Assembly: GCA_013288685.1 (NCBI GenBank)
Contig: JABDBM010000007.1
Location: 1-64,000 of the forward strand
Source of the DNA: Bacteroidota bacterium
GTDB lineage: Bacteria; Bacteroidota; Bacteroidia; Sphingobacteriales; Sphingobacteriaceae
Length of the DNA: 64,000 nt
Direction of reading: 5' to 3'
The first letter of the stretch is position 1, and each line of letters begins with the position of its first letter. Shown here one piece after another: positions 1 to 7,421 of this stretch. The position numbers were made by a program, and so were the translations under genes. The notes below the pieces were generated by a model. That model did not search any database. It had not been told where the DNA came from and was given only the letters and a program-made list of their open reading frames with translations.

Positions 1-1
1 G

Positions 2-1828
2 CAAAATACTTCAATCGGCAACCCATCGCAACAGACCCAAATAAGCGATCAAAACAATGAAAGCATAAACCATCGCTTTACCTGGAACATGGAGTACAAA
101 CCCGATACTGTTAACTATTTAAAAGTTACACCAACCTTTAGCTACAGCGGCACCAATACGTTCGAACTGGATACGGTTAGCCAGACAAGAAAAGGCGCGC
201 GCAGCTCGGCATACACTTCCATTACCAATGGCAATTCGCAGGCTCCTACCTACGGATTAACTGCGTTATATAATCACCGCTTTAAGCACCGCCGTAACTT
301 AAGCATCAATGCTACAGTAAGCTCGGCGCCAAGCTGGAGTTATCAAAACCCTGTTTACACCTATCCGCCGGGAGTAGCAGCAACAGCACCGGCAAATCAA
401 ATGATAAATACCTATAGCCGTACAAACAGCTACGGTATAAACTTTTCGTATCTCGAGCCTATCGGTAAACTGTCGTACCTCGAACTCAACTACTCGTTTA
501 ACCGTGCAATAACCACTAACGATAAATCTACCGATACGTTGATTTACGCCGCCAACCCGGCTTTCAGGAACGACAGCGCACTGAGCAACTTGTACAATTA
601 TACCTTTACAACCAATAAGGTGGGTTTAAACTACCGTTTCATCCAAAAGAAATACAATTATACGTTAGGTATCGGCATTCAACCAGCCACATTGGATGGC
701 AGTTCGCCGGTTACGGGCGCGCAAACACATGTTAACACGTTTAACTTTATACCAACCGCCCGGTTTGTATACAACTTTTCGCGCAGTAAGGCATTCAGTA
801 TAAACTATAATGGCTCCAGTAGCTCGCCGCAATTTACGCAATTGCAGCCTGTTATTGATTTCTCTAACGCATTATATCCGGTGGAAGGTAACCCCAATTT
901 GAAGCCACAGTTTACCAATAATTTCTCTGTCCGTTACAATAATTTTAGTTTTGCTACCGGCGATGTTTTCTTTGCTAATTTCACCTATCAGCAAGTATCA
1001 AACTATGTGGCTACCAACACTATTACTTATCCGAGCGTGTATACCGATAAGCGTTTTCAAAACACTATTTTAACACAATACCAAAATGCCGATGGCTATT
1101 ATACTACTTCGGGCCGTTTAACCTACTCGAAGCCATGGGACAACCGCAAATTTTCGGTAACGTTAAATGGTACGGTTACTTATACCAACAATGTGGGTTA
1201 CATCTCAAACATTGATTCGGCCTCGCTGGCGGAAAGCACTCAAAAAAACATAGCAAAAAACCTGATAATGACCCCCGAAGTTCGTTTCAGGGTTGATATT
1301 ACCAATGTAATTGACGCGCAGTTATTGACGAATTATTCGGTAAACAAAACCGATAACTCGATACAAAATCCGTTATTAAGCGGCAGCAGCAATGTTAGGA
1401 CATGGAATGTTGGCCTAAATGGTAAAAATTATTTTGGCGACTGGACTTTCAGTTATGATTATACCAAGGCAACCAATTACGGTTATGCGGCCAACATAAA
1501 GGTTACCAATCCTAATATTTTAAATTTATACGTAGAGCGCCGGTTTATGAAAGATCATCGTGGTACCATTCGTGTATCCGCGTTTGATTTATTTAACCAA
1601 AACACCGGCTTTACTTCGGTAACCAACGCCAGCACCGTTACCGAAACGCACATAAACAGACTTTCGCGTTACTTTTTAGCAACGTTTACGCTGCGGCTAC
1701 AGAAATTTGCAGGCAAAGCGCCAACACAACAACAACAAGGCCGCGGTTTCCGCCGCAACGGCGGCGATGGCCCCGGCGGCGGTGGGCCAGGCGGTGGTCC
1801 CGGTGGTCCGGGCGGCGATGCCAATTAA
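2..1828 (+). CDS. Outer-membrane beta-barrel (TonB-dependent receptor-like), C-terminal part
   Basis: The reading frame is open to the left edge, so the start lies outside the window; the first Met at base 89 is internal. The visible ~608 residues are rich in alternating aromatic/polar strands (for example 'NHRFTWNMEY', 'FNFIPTARFVYNFSRSK', 'VEGNPNLKPQFTNNFSVRYN'), which is the pattern of the OMP_b-brl_3 barrels that follow a carboxypeptidase-like and plug domain in Bacteroidota. The 'GNPNLKPQ' motif is typical of that family. The protein ends in an unusual Gly/Pro/Asn-rich tail (RRNGGDGPGGGG...), seen in some members. Substrate unknown. A strong hairpin terminator follows 12 bases after the stop codon. 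Confidence 0.85.
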   Translation, partial: QNTSIGNPSQQTQISDQNNESINHRFTWNMEYKPDTVNYLKVTPTFSYSGTNTFELDTVSQTRKGARSSAYTSITNGNSQAPTYGLTALYNHRFKHRRNLSINATVSSAPSWSYQNPVYTYPPGVAATAPANQMINTYSRTNSYGINFSYLEPIGKLSYLELNYSFNRAITTNDKSTDTLIYAANPAFRNDSALSNLYNYTFTTNKVGLNYRFIQKKYNYTLGIGIQPATLDGSSPVTGAQTHVNTFNFIPTARFVYNFSRSKAFSINYNGSSSSPQFTQLQPVIDFSNALYPVEGNPNLKPQFTNNFSVRYNNFSFATGDVFFANFTYQQVSNYVATNTITYPSVYTDKRFQNTILTQYQNADGYYTTSGRLTYSKPWDNRKFSVTLNGTVTYTNNVGYISNIDSASLAESTQKNIAKNLIMTPEVRFRVDITNVIDAQLLTNYSVNKTDNSIQNPLLSGSSNVRTWNVGLNGKNYFGDWTFSYDYTKATNYGYAANIKVTNPNILNLYVERRFMKDHRGTIRVSAFDLFNQNTGFTSVTNASTVTETHINRLSRYFLATFTLRLQKFAGKAPTQQQQGRGFRRNGGDGPGGGGPGGGPGGPGGDAN

Positions 1829-1840
1829 AATTTTCCATGC

Positions 1841-1878
1841 AACAAAAAAGTCCCCGGCCAACCGGGGACTTTTTTGTT
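1841..1878. terminator. Perfect 17-bp hairpin terminator, probably bidirectional
   Basis: Bases 1841-1857 are the exact reverse complement of 1862-1878 with a 4-base loop. The GC core CCCCGG/CCGGGG is flanked by six A and six T, so it would work as an intrinsic terminator in both directions, for the barrel gene on the plus strand and the receiver gene on the minus strand. Confidence 0.9.
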
Positions 1879-1978
1879 GTATAAGTATTCATAATTTAAA
1901 GTCGCAATAGCAATTCATGCTTATATCCTGATCATCCTTTAATCAAGCTAATCACGGTTCAGATAAAATAAACTATTC

Positions 1979-2353
1979 CTACGCGCTAAGCAGCACACTA
2001 TTAATTACGCGTTCCAATTCTTCCAGGTCAAACGGTTTAGCTAAAAAGGTTTCGGCACCGGCATGGCTGGCCAGCAATTCAATATCGCTGTTGGCCGAAA
2101 AATAAATTACCGGAATATTTTTTAAATCGTCACTTTTTTTGAGCGTTTGAGTGGCTATAATGCCGCCATCGTCCGGTATCCAGTTGTCCATCAGAATTAC
2201 ATCCGGCATTATACCCGATACTTTGTCAGCAATCTTGTTGCAGTCGGTAAATGCGTGTACTTTCCAGCCCTGCTCTTCTAAAATAAAGCTGCAGATGGAC
2301 AAAATGTCTTCATCATCATCAAATATGACGATTTTTTTAGTAGAGTTGGTCAT
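1979..2353 (-). CDS. Single-domain response regulator (CheY-like receiver)
   Basis: This 124-residue protein is a complete receiver domain with no output domain. Visible are the acidic pocket (FDDDED near residues 11-16), the phospho-acceptor Asp in 'VILMDNWIP' (about residue 56), a Ser in the switch position ('YFSAN') and the conserved Lys in 'AKPFD' (about 107). Such stand-alone receivers pass phosphate from a histidine kinase to another partner. No kinase is directly adjacent on the same strand, so its partner is unknown; the kinases at 3.7-5.4 kb are divergent from it. Confidence 0.9.
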   Translation of the reverse strand: MTNSTKKIVIFDDDEDILSICSFILEEQGWKVHAFTDCNKIADKVSGIMPDVILMDNWIPDDGGIIATQTLKKSDDLKNIPVIYFSANSDIELLASHAGAETFLAKPFDLEELERVINSVLLSA

Positions 2354-2729
2354 TGACGTAGTTACAGGTGAATCTATAAATAAGTATTAATAAAAGCAAA
2401 TATTTTTTGTCGCCCTCTTAAAAAGACAATCTCGCATTACTGATACAATCCAGATTAAAAGATGTTTGCATTTTTGTAAAAAAACTTTTTTTCCGCTTGA
2501 GCCAGGCTATTTAAGGCTACGTAGAATTACGCTTTTTGCTGCGTAGCTGCACGCAATTTTTTTAAAGAAAAAAAGCACTGTTTTAAAGTTTAACACTCAC
2601 AATCAACATGTTATGCAAAGGCAACACCAGGTGGTTTAACGTTAAAAGAAAGTCGGCGCTTTGAATTACTGATTTATTAATATTAGTTTTATCAAAAACT
2701 ATTCAATAAACTCAATTTAATTTAAACCG
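2354..2729. other. Divergent intergenic region
   Basis: This 376-base AT-rich gap separates the minus-strand receiver gene from the plus-strand signalling operon and should hold promoters for both. I could not pick a convincing TTG/TAnnTTTG pair. A short imperfect inverted repeat (GCTACGTAG ... CTGCGTAGC, about 2515-2550) is the only structure seen. No plausible gene. Confidence 0.5.
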
Positions 2730-3098
2730 ATGGAAGCACCAAACGACAAAAAACACCTTACCGGCAAGGAAGGCGGACCAATTGATTTAGATGTAGCCGC
2801 AAGCTGGACCAAATCGCACAGGGACAAGCATCCCGATCATCCTGTATCACATTTTTTTGGAAAAGAAGTATTACATAAAATATTAGCGCAGGAAGGATGC
2901 ATGGGCATCCGCTTTTATCATGGGCACAACGAAAAAGGCGAAAAACACCTGATTGTGGTTGGCGCAACAAGCGACGGTAACGATCAGTTGACTATAGCTG
3001 CAAGCGACACTATCATGACGGCACATCTTATTCTTGATCAATCGATGACATGTCCCGGAAATCCTGGTTGCCCCAACAATCCACTGACTGGACGTTAA
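2730..3098 (+). CDS. Small protein with FFGxE module and CPGxPxC tail, function unknown
   Basis: A 122-residue soluble protein with no signal peptide. I do not recognise a named family. It contains 'FFGKEVLHKILAQEGC', then a strand-rich stretch ending 'IVVGATSDGND', and a Cys-rich C-terminus 'CPGNPGCPNNP'. The same three elements occur in the 310-residue protein at 6320-7252, where the FFG element is 'FFGRERIKELL' and the Cys element is 'CPCPGSPLCKG'. This points to a shared, possibly metal-binding or regulatory module. It lies 24 bases upstream of the membrane protein that heads the kinase genes, so it probably belongs to that operon. Confidence 0.75.
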   Translation: MEAPNDKKHLTGKEGGPIDLDVAASWTKSHRDKHPDHPVSHFFGKEVLHKILAQEGCMGIRFYHGHNEKGEKHLIVVGATSDGNDQLTIAASDTIMTAHLILDQSMTCPGNPGCPNNPLTGR

Positions 3099-3122
3099 GT
3101 TGTAACTTGAACAAGATACAAG

Positions 3123-3767
3123 ATGACAGCATTTAACTTTGCAAGTAATTTAAGTATGCTAACGGGCCTGCTGCCTTTATTGGCGGCAGGATTCAATTAC
3201 AAGCATCTGGATAAAGTATTAAAACTTTCAGCGGCATTTTTTTTACTTTCATTTCTTTCTGATGCAATTTCCTGGCTATTGATTTTTGTTTTTCGAATCC
3301 CCAATACAATGTACGTGTCGCACTTGTATGTCGACGCAAATATTCTGTTTTTTGGTGTTATTTATTACTTTGTCTATTTCGACCCTATATTCAAAAAAAT
3401 AGCCATCTTTTTAGCCACAATTGCGTTTTTGATAGCCGTTTCGAGCATTTTTTTTGCACAAAGCCTCCGCGAGTATCCATCTATCGCCAACACCGCGCTC
3501 AGTATTATGGCTGTTTTGCTCTCTCTTTTGTACTTCTATCAGCTTTTTACCCGGCAGGAATTTATACACATTCAAAAAGAAGGCTTTTTTTGGATAAACT
3601 CGGGCGTAATTTTTTATTACTCCATCACCATATTTATGTTTATGATGTATAAACAAATCCTTTTAGCGCATCAGCAGGATTATTATATGATAAACTACAT
3701 AACCAACATAATTGCTAACCTTATATTTTCGGCAGGACTGCTTTGCAAACCCCAGAAAACCACCTGA
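3123..3767 (+). CDS. Multi-pass membrane protein, putative sensor partner of adjacent kinases
   Basis: A 214-residue protein made almost entirely of hydrophobic helices (about six or seven segments: residues ~10-22, 33-55, 68-86, 92-112, 120-140, 155-175, 188-205). No catalytic motif is visible and I do not recognise a specific family. Its 3' end overlaps the first histidine kinase gene by 25 bases, which suggests translational coupling. Because the kinases each have only one membrane helix and no extracytoplasmic domain, this protein may supply the sensing part. That role is inference from gene order only. Confidence 0.8.
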   Translation: MTAFNFASNLSMLTGLLPLLAAGFNYKHLDKVLKLSAAFFLLSFLSDAISWLLIFVFRIPNTMYVSHLYVDANILFFGVIYYFVYFDPIFKKIAIFLATIAFLIAVSSIFFAQSLREYPSIANTALSIMAVLLSLLYFYQLFTRQEFIHIQKEGFFWINSGVIFYYSITIFMFMMYKQILLAHQQDYYMINYITNIIANLIFSAGLLCKPQKTT

Positions 3768-4525
3768 TACCGGTTTTAATAACCGGAACGCTCATCATTG
3801 CAATACTGATTGGGGTTTTATTTCTTTTCGTGATTATTTACCAGGGAAAGATGATAAAAAACCAGGTAACATTGCTAAAGCTGAATGATGAAAAGCAAAC
3901 AAGTTTGCTTAACGCAGTGCTTGAAACCCAGGAAGGTGAGCGAAAGCGGCTGGCCGAGACGCTGAACGATAGTGTTGGGCAGGTGCTATCGGCTATAAAA
4001 CTGAACATGCACCGGTTGGATAAAAACAGCATAGCCGAATACAAGCAGCCCCTGCTGTTGGATACCTGCAATTTAGCAGATGATTGTTTGGCCGAAATAC
4101 GCCACATTATTCAAAACGTATTGCCGCCGGTACTTACCGATTATGGATTGAACCAGGCTTTGCACGGCTTGTGCGCAAAAGTTGAACAAACTACCGGAAT
4201 AAGAATAGAATTAAATACGGGTGCCGCCGGGCCAAGGCCCAAACCGGCAACCGAGCTTGCTTTGTATCGTATTGCACAGGAGTTATTTGGCAATGCCATT
4301 AAACATGCCGAAGCAAGTATGATTTGGCTGACGCTTGAAGATAAACAAGGCTGGCTGATATTGGAATTTAAGGATAACGGAAAAGGCTTTAACCCGGATG
4401 CTATAAAACATGGCTTTGGCTTAAAGAATATTGAAAGCAGGGTGCAGCTTATTAAAGGCGAGATGAAGCTATATACCCGGCCCGCGAGCGGAACGGTTAC
4501 AACAATAAGGGTGCGGGTTGACTGA
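3743..4525 (+). CDS. Histidine-kinase-like protein with Asn in place of the phospho-acceptor His (pseudokinase candidate)
   Basis: 260 residues: one membrane helix (about 10-33), a short coiled linker, a HisKA_3 dimerisation domain and an HATPase_c domain, as in NarX/LiaS-type kinases. The H-box reads 'RKRLAETLNDSVGQVL', so residue 75 is Asn (codon AAC at 3965-3967) where the paralogue at 4602-5387 has His. The ATP-binding domain keeps its N-box ('QELFGNAIKHA'), G1 ('DNGKGF') and 'GFGLKNI'. It should bind ATP but cannot autophosphorylate at the usual site. The start is TTG, and the next in-frame Met would delete the membrane helix. The gene overlaps the upstream membrane-protein gene. Confidence 0.88.
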   Translation: MQTPENHLIPVLITGTLIIAILIGVLFLFVIIYQGKMIKNQVTLLKLNDEKQTSLLNAVLETQEGERKRLAETLNDSVGQVLSAIKLNMHRLDKNSIAEYKQPLLLDTCNLADDCLAEIRHIIQNVLPPVLTDYGLNQALHGLCAKVEQTTGIRIELNTGAAGPRPKPATELALYRIAQELFGNAIKHAEASMIWLTLEDKQGWLILEFKDNGKGFNPDAIKHGFGLKNIESRVQLIKGEMKLYTRPASGTVTTIRVRVD

Positions 4526-4601
4526 TATTTTGGTATTCATTGCATTTTCCCTTGTTTATGGGTTTTAAACAAATTAGATTAGCAAATTACTTTCAATCGC
4601 T

Positions 4602-5387
4602 TTGCAAACTACCACCGACACCAACCTGCTGCCTGTTTTAATAACAGGTACGCTGATTATAGTTGTATTGATTGGCTTTTTATTTCTTTTCGTGATTATT
4701 TACCAGGGAAAGATGATAAAAAACCAGGTGGTACTACGTAAATTACACGATGAGAAACAGAGCGATTTATTGAAGGCTGTTTTTGAAACCCAGGAAAGTG
4801 AACGTAAACGACTGGCCGAGGATCTGCATGATAGCGTGGGACAAGTACTTTCGGCCATAAAGCTTAACCTGCACAGGCTGGATAAAGTGGGGCCTGGCGA
4901 AACGAAAATGCCCCTGCTTTCGGACACGCGAAAGCTGGCCGATGAATGCCTGGCCGAAATACGTAATATTATACAAAACGTTTTACCACCAGTACTTACC
5001 GACTATGGTTTGCTGGAAGCGTTGGAGGGTTTGTGTGTTAAGATTGAGCAAACCACCGGCGTTAAGGTAGAACTAAAGAAAAAAGTAAGTGCAAAAAGGT
5101 TTAAACTGGATATTGAACTTGCTTTTTATCGTATTGCGCAGGAGTTATTCAGCAACGCAATTAAACATGCCGCAGCAGATTTTATTCAGTTATTAATTAC
5201 AAACGAAGACGGCTGGCTGGTAATGGAGTTTAAAGACAATGGTAAAGGGTTTGAAACCAGCCTGGTAAAACAGGGTTTCGGCCTTAAAAATATGGAAAGC
5301 CGAATGCAGTTGATTAGCGGTGAGCTAAAAATCAATTCGCGGCCAAAAAACGGAACGATTACGATTATTAAGGTTAAGGTTGATTGA
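4602..5387 (+). CDS. Sensor histidine kinase, HisKA_3 / NarL-type
   Basis: 261 residues, a tandem paralogue of the preceding gene: the membrane helix and following segment 'FLFVIIYQGKMIKNQV' are almost identical. The H-box 'RKRLAEDLHDSVGQVL' carries the phospho-acceptor His76 (codon CAT at 4827-4829). The HATPase domain has 'QELFSNAIKHA', 'DNGKGF' and 'GFGLKNM'. It should phosphorylate the LuxR-type regulator encoded just downstream (5607-6278). The start is TTG, in the same 'TTTGCAAAC' context as the first copy, which supports both starts. It lies 76 bases after the pseudokinase, and heterodimer formation between the two is plausible. Confidence 0.93.
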   Translation: MQTTTDTNLLPVLITGTLIIVVLIGFLFLFVIIYQGKMIKNQVVLRKLHDEKQSDLLKAVFETQESERKRLAEDLHDSVGQVLSAIKLNLHRLDKVGPGETKMPLLSDTRKLADECLAEIRNIIQNVLPPVLTDYGLLEALEGLCVKIEQTTGVKVELKKKVSAKRFKLDIELAFYRIAQELFSNAIKHAAADFIQLLITNEDGWLVMEFKDNGKGFETSLVKQGFGLKNMESRMQLISGELKINSRPKNGTITIIKVKVD

Positions 5388-5605
5388 GTGGGATTGGCGT
5401 GATTAGGTTGATTGAGTTGGATTAGGTTGATTAAGTTAGATTGGATTTGAATTAGGATAATACCGGTACTCATCGGTTAAACCTAATCAACTACTCACTT
5501 AATCAACTTAATCAACTGCTCACTTAATCAACTCAATCAGCCACTCACTTAATCAACCACTCACCTATTCAACCTGATCGAACTTAATCAACTAAATTCA
5601 TCACC
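5385..5605. repeat. Degenerate (ACTCACTT)AATCAACT repeats with an opposite-strand arm
   Basis: Between the kinase and the regulator the DNA has a left arm rich in TTGATTAGGTTGATTGAG-like units (5385-5445) and a right arm of about eight AATCAAC-type units, several spaced by ACTCACTT to give 9- and 16-base periods (5483-5605). The two arms are reverse-complementary in character, so the transcript could fold into a long imperfect hairpin inside the operon. There are no open codons of note. Confidence 0.8.
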
Positions 5606-5606
5606 T

Positions 5607-6278
5607 ATGGAAAAAATAAGACTGGCTATTGCGGATGACCATAAGATATTCAGAAATGGTTTAAAATCAATATTGGAAGATTGTGCCGATTTTGATTTGG
5701 TACTGGAAGCGCAGGACGGGAGGCAGCTGGTAAGTTTGCTGGCGGGAACATCGCCGGAGGCGTTGCCCGAAGTAATTTTAATGGATATTAAAATGCCGGA
5801 GCTGGATGGCATACAAACCACGGCACAGGTTAAGCAGCGTTATAACAATATAAAAGTACTGGCACTGTCCATGTTTAACGAGGATAAGTATATTGTTGAT
5901 ATGATGAAGGCAGGCGCATCCGGCTACCTGCTTAAAAATGCCGAACCCGAGGAGATTGTTGAAGCAATATCAACCGTTTACTATCGCGATTATTATTTTA
6001 ACGAGCATTTGTCGGTAACGCTTATTAAGCAGTTAACCGCCAACAGTCAGCCATTAACAACCGGTGGGGGCATTAAAGCCGAGCTAAACGACCGGGAAAT
6101 AGAAGTACTAAAATTAGTTTGCCAGGAACATTCGAGCCAGGAAATTGCCGACATTATGTGTTTGAGTGTGCGTACCGTTGAAGGTTATCGCGCCCGCCTG
6201 TTCGAAAAAACAAAATCAAAAAACCTGGTGGGTTTGGTGATTTTTGCCATCAAAGCTGGGATTATTAATGTAACGTAG
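5607..6278 (+). CDS. NarL/FixJ-family response regulator with LuxR-type HTH
   Basis: 223 residues. The receiver domain has the acidic pair in 'IADDHKIF', phospho-acceptor Asp in 'VILMDIKMPELDG' (about residue 62) and conserved Lys in 'YLLKNAEP'. The C-terminal GerE/LuxR helix-turn-helix runs from 'LNDREIEVLKLVCQE' through 'SSQEIADIMCLSVRTVEGY' to the end. It is a DNA-binding transcription factor, presumably the target of the kinase pair immediately upstream. The operon order (membrane protein, pseudokinase, kinase, regulator) supports this. Target genes are not evident. Confidence 0.95.
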   Translation: MEKIRLAIADDHKIFRNGLKSILEDCADFDLVLEAQDGRQLVSLLAGTSPEALPEVILMDIKMPELDGIQTTAQVKQRYNNIKVLALSMFNEDKYIVDMMKAGASGYLLKNAEPEEIVEAISTVYYRDYYFNEHLSVTLIKQLTANSQPLTTGGGIKAELNDREIEVLKLVCQEHSSQEIADIMCLSVRTVEGYRARLFEKTKSKNLVGLVIFAIKAGIINVT

Positions 6279-6279
6279 T

Positions 6280-6312
6280 CAGCGTTACGAAGTTTAGCGC
6301 TTCGTAACGCTG
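6280..6312. terminator. Perfect 13-bp hairpin between convergent genes
   Basis: CAGCGTTACGAAG (6280-6292) pairs exactly with CTTCGTAACGCTG (6300-6312) around a 7-base loop. It starts one base after the regulator stop codon and ends 8 bases before the stop codon of the convergent gene. There is no T-tract, so it may be a transcript-end stabiliser or a weak bidirectional terminator. Confidence 0.75.
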
Positions 6313-6319
6313 AAGGATA

Positions 6320-7252
6320 TTACTGGAATAGATATTCTTCGGTTAAATATTCTAAAACTTCTGTAAACAGGAGATACGCACTTTGTTCGTCGTTACCATT
6401 TAAATACTCAACAGAGGGTCTCAAATATTTATCATATAAATTTTTAAAGATATCCTCTTTATTTTCATGATTGTTTATCGCCTCTAATAATGAAGCAGAA
6501 ATCGTATAATACTTTTCAACTTCAAGTCCGCTTATTTTGTCGTTTAATAATTTATCCCTAAAAGATCTCAAAACGCCTAATTGCGCACTCTCTTTTCCCC
6601 CCGAAAACTTTTCAGACAGGTATGTTAATGCGCAAACTTCCGATCCCTTACACAAAGGCGAACCCGGACATGGGCAACATTCTTCCAAAAACATTTTAAA
6701 CCCGTTTGATGGTTGAACAATTGGTTTAAATGGCAGATCAGCCTCTATGGCGTACCCAAAATGATAGATAAAGCTTTCCGAGTCGGTTGCATTTAAAAGT
6801 TCTTTTATCCGCTCTCTTCCAAAAAAATTCCCCCTGTTTATTCTCGTATAATGAATTTCAGGATCTAATCTTTTATAATTAAGAACGTGATTGAATAGCA
6901 CTTCCCATGTCCTCTTAAGCGAAATAAAAGTGCCGTCCGATTTTAAGTAACCCGATTTTTTAATAATCGAATTTGGAAGTCTATCATTAACAGTATGATT
7001 AGCGGGAATTAAAACAAGAAACCGCGTCGATGGGTCGTAGGGATCCTCGAGCGCATTCATGAATTTTATGCCTGAAACATTATCGTCAATCAAAATAGAT
7101 TCTAATGCCGATTTAGCAATAGTGACTGAGGTAATTTGATCAGAGAACCTGTTTCTAAAATTTCTTACAAGTTCATGATAGTAGCTTTCGGCAATAAATT
7201 CACCTGCATACCTTGGATCGAAAGTTGAAATCAAAGCGGATTGTGTCGACAT
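6320..7252 (-). CDS. FFGxE-module protein with CFI-box-like C-terminus, function unknown
   Basis: 310 residues, soluble, no signal peptide. Two stretches resemble the 122-residue protein at 2730-3098: residues ~45-85 ('SALESILIDDNVSGIKF' followed by 'LVLIPANHTVND') and ~143-180 ('FFGRERIKELLNATDSESF'). A Cys-rich segment 'CCPCPGSPLCKG' (192-203) mirrors the tail of that protein. After it, 'VCALTYL', 'LRSFRDKLL' and 'VEKYYTISASLLEAI' resemble the CFI-box C-terminal domain of many Bacteroidota proteins, though the usual ATAAYG core is absent. Function unknown. It is convergent with the response regulator. Confidence 0.8.
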   Translation of the reverse strand: MSTQSALISTFDPRYAGEFIAESYYHELVRNFRNRFSDQITSVTIAKSALESILIDDNVSGIKFMNALEDPYDPSTRFLVLIPANHTVNDRLPNSIIKKSGYLKSDGTFISLKRTWEVLFNHVLNYKRLDPEIHYTRINRGNFFGRERIKELLNATDSESFIYHFGYAIEADLPFKPIVQPSNGFKMFLEECCPCPGSPLCKGSEVCALTYLSEKFSGGKESAQLGVLRSFRDKLLNDKISGLEVEKYYTISASLLEAINNHENKEDIFKNLYDKYLRPSVEYLNGNDEQSAYLLFTEVLEYLTEEYLFQ

Positions 7253-7421
7253 AACGTTTAGTTTTAGGTTATTGAAATAATTAATTTACTCATATAAATT
7301 TAGCAAATTACACAACATGGTGACACAAACCACCGATATCGTTTTTTCAACAATTGTTTTTAACAGATCGTTAACAATGTTCTGACAAGAATTAAAATTA
7401 TTTCAGACTTAATAATCAATC

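Noticed and set aside
1686..1910. Short open frames over the Gly-rich tail of the barrel gene and its terminator
   Set aside because: They are overlaps of the GGC-rich coding sequence and hairpin in other frames, with no independent support.
5385..5605. Possible CRISPR array
   Set aside because: The units are 9-16 bases, degenerate and without unique spacers of constant length; no cas genes are near.
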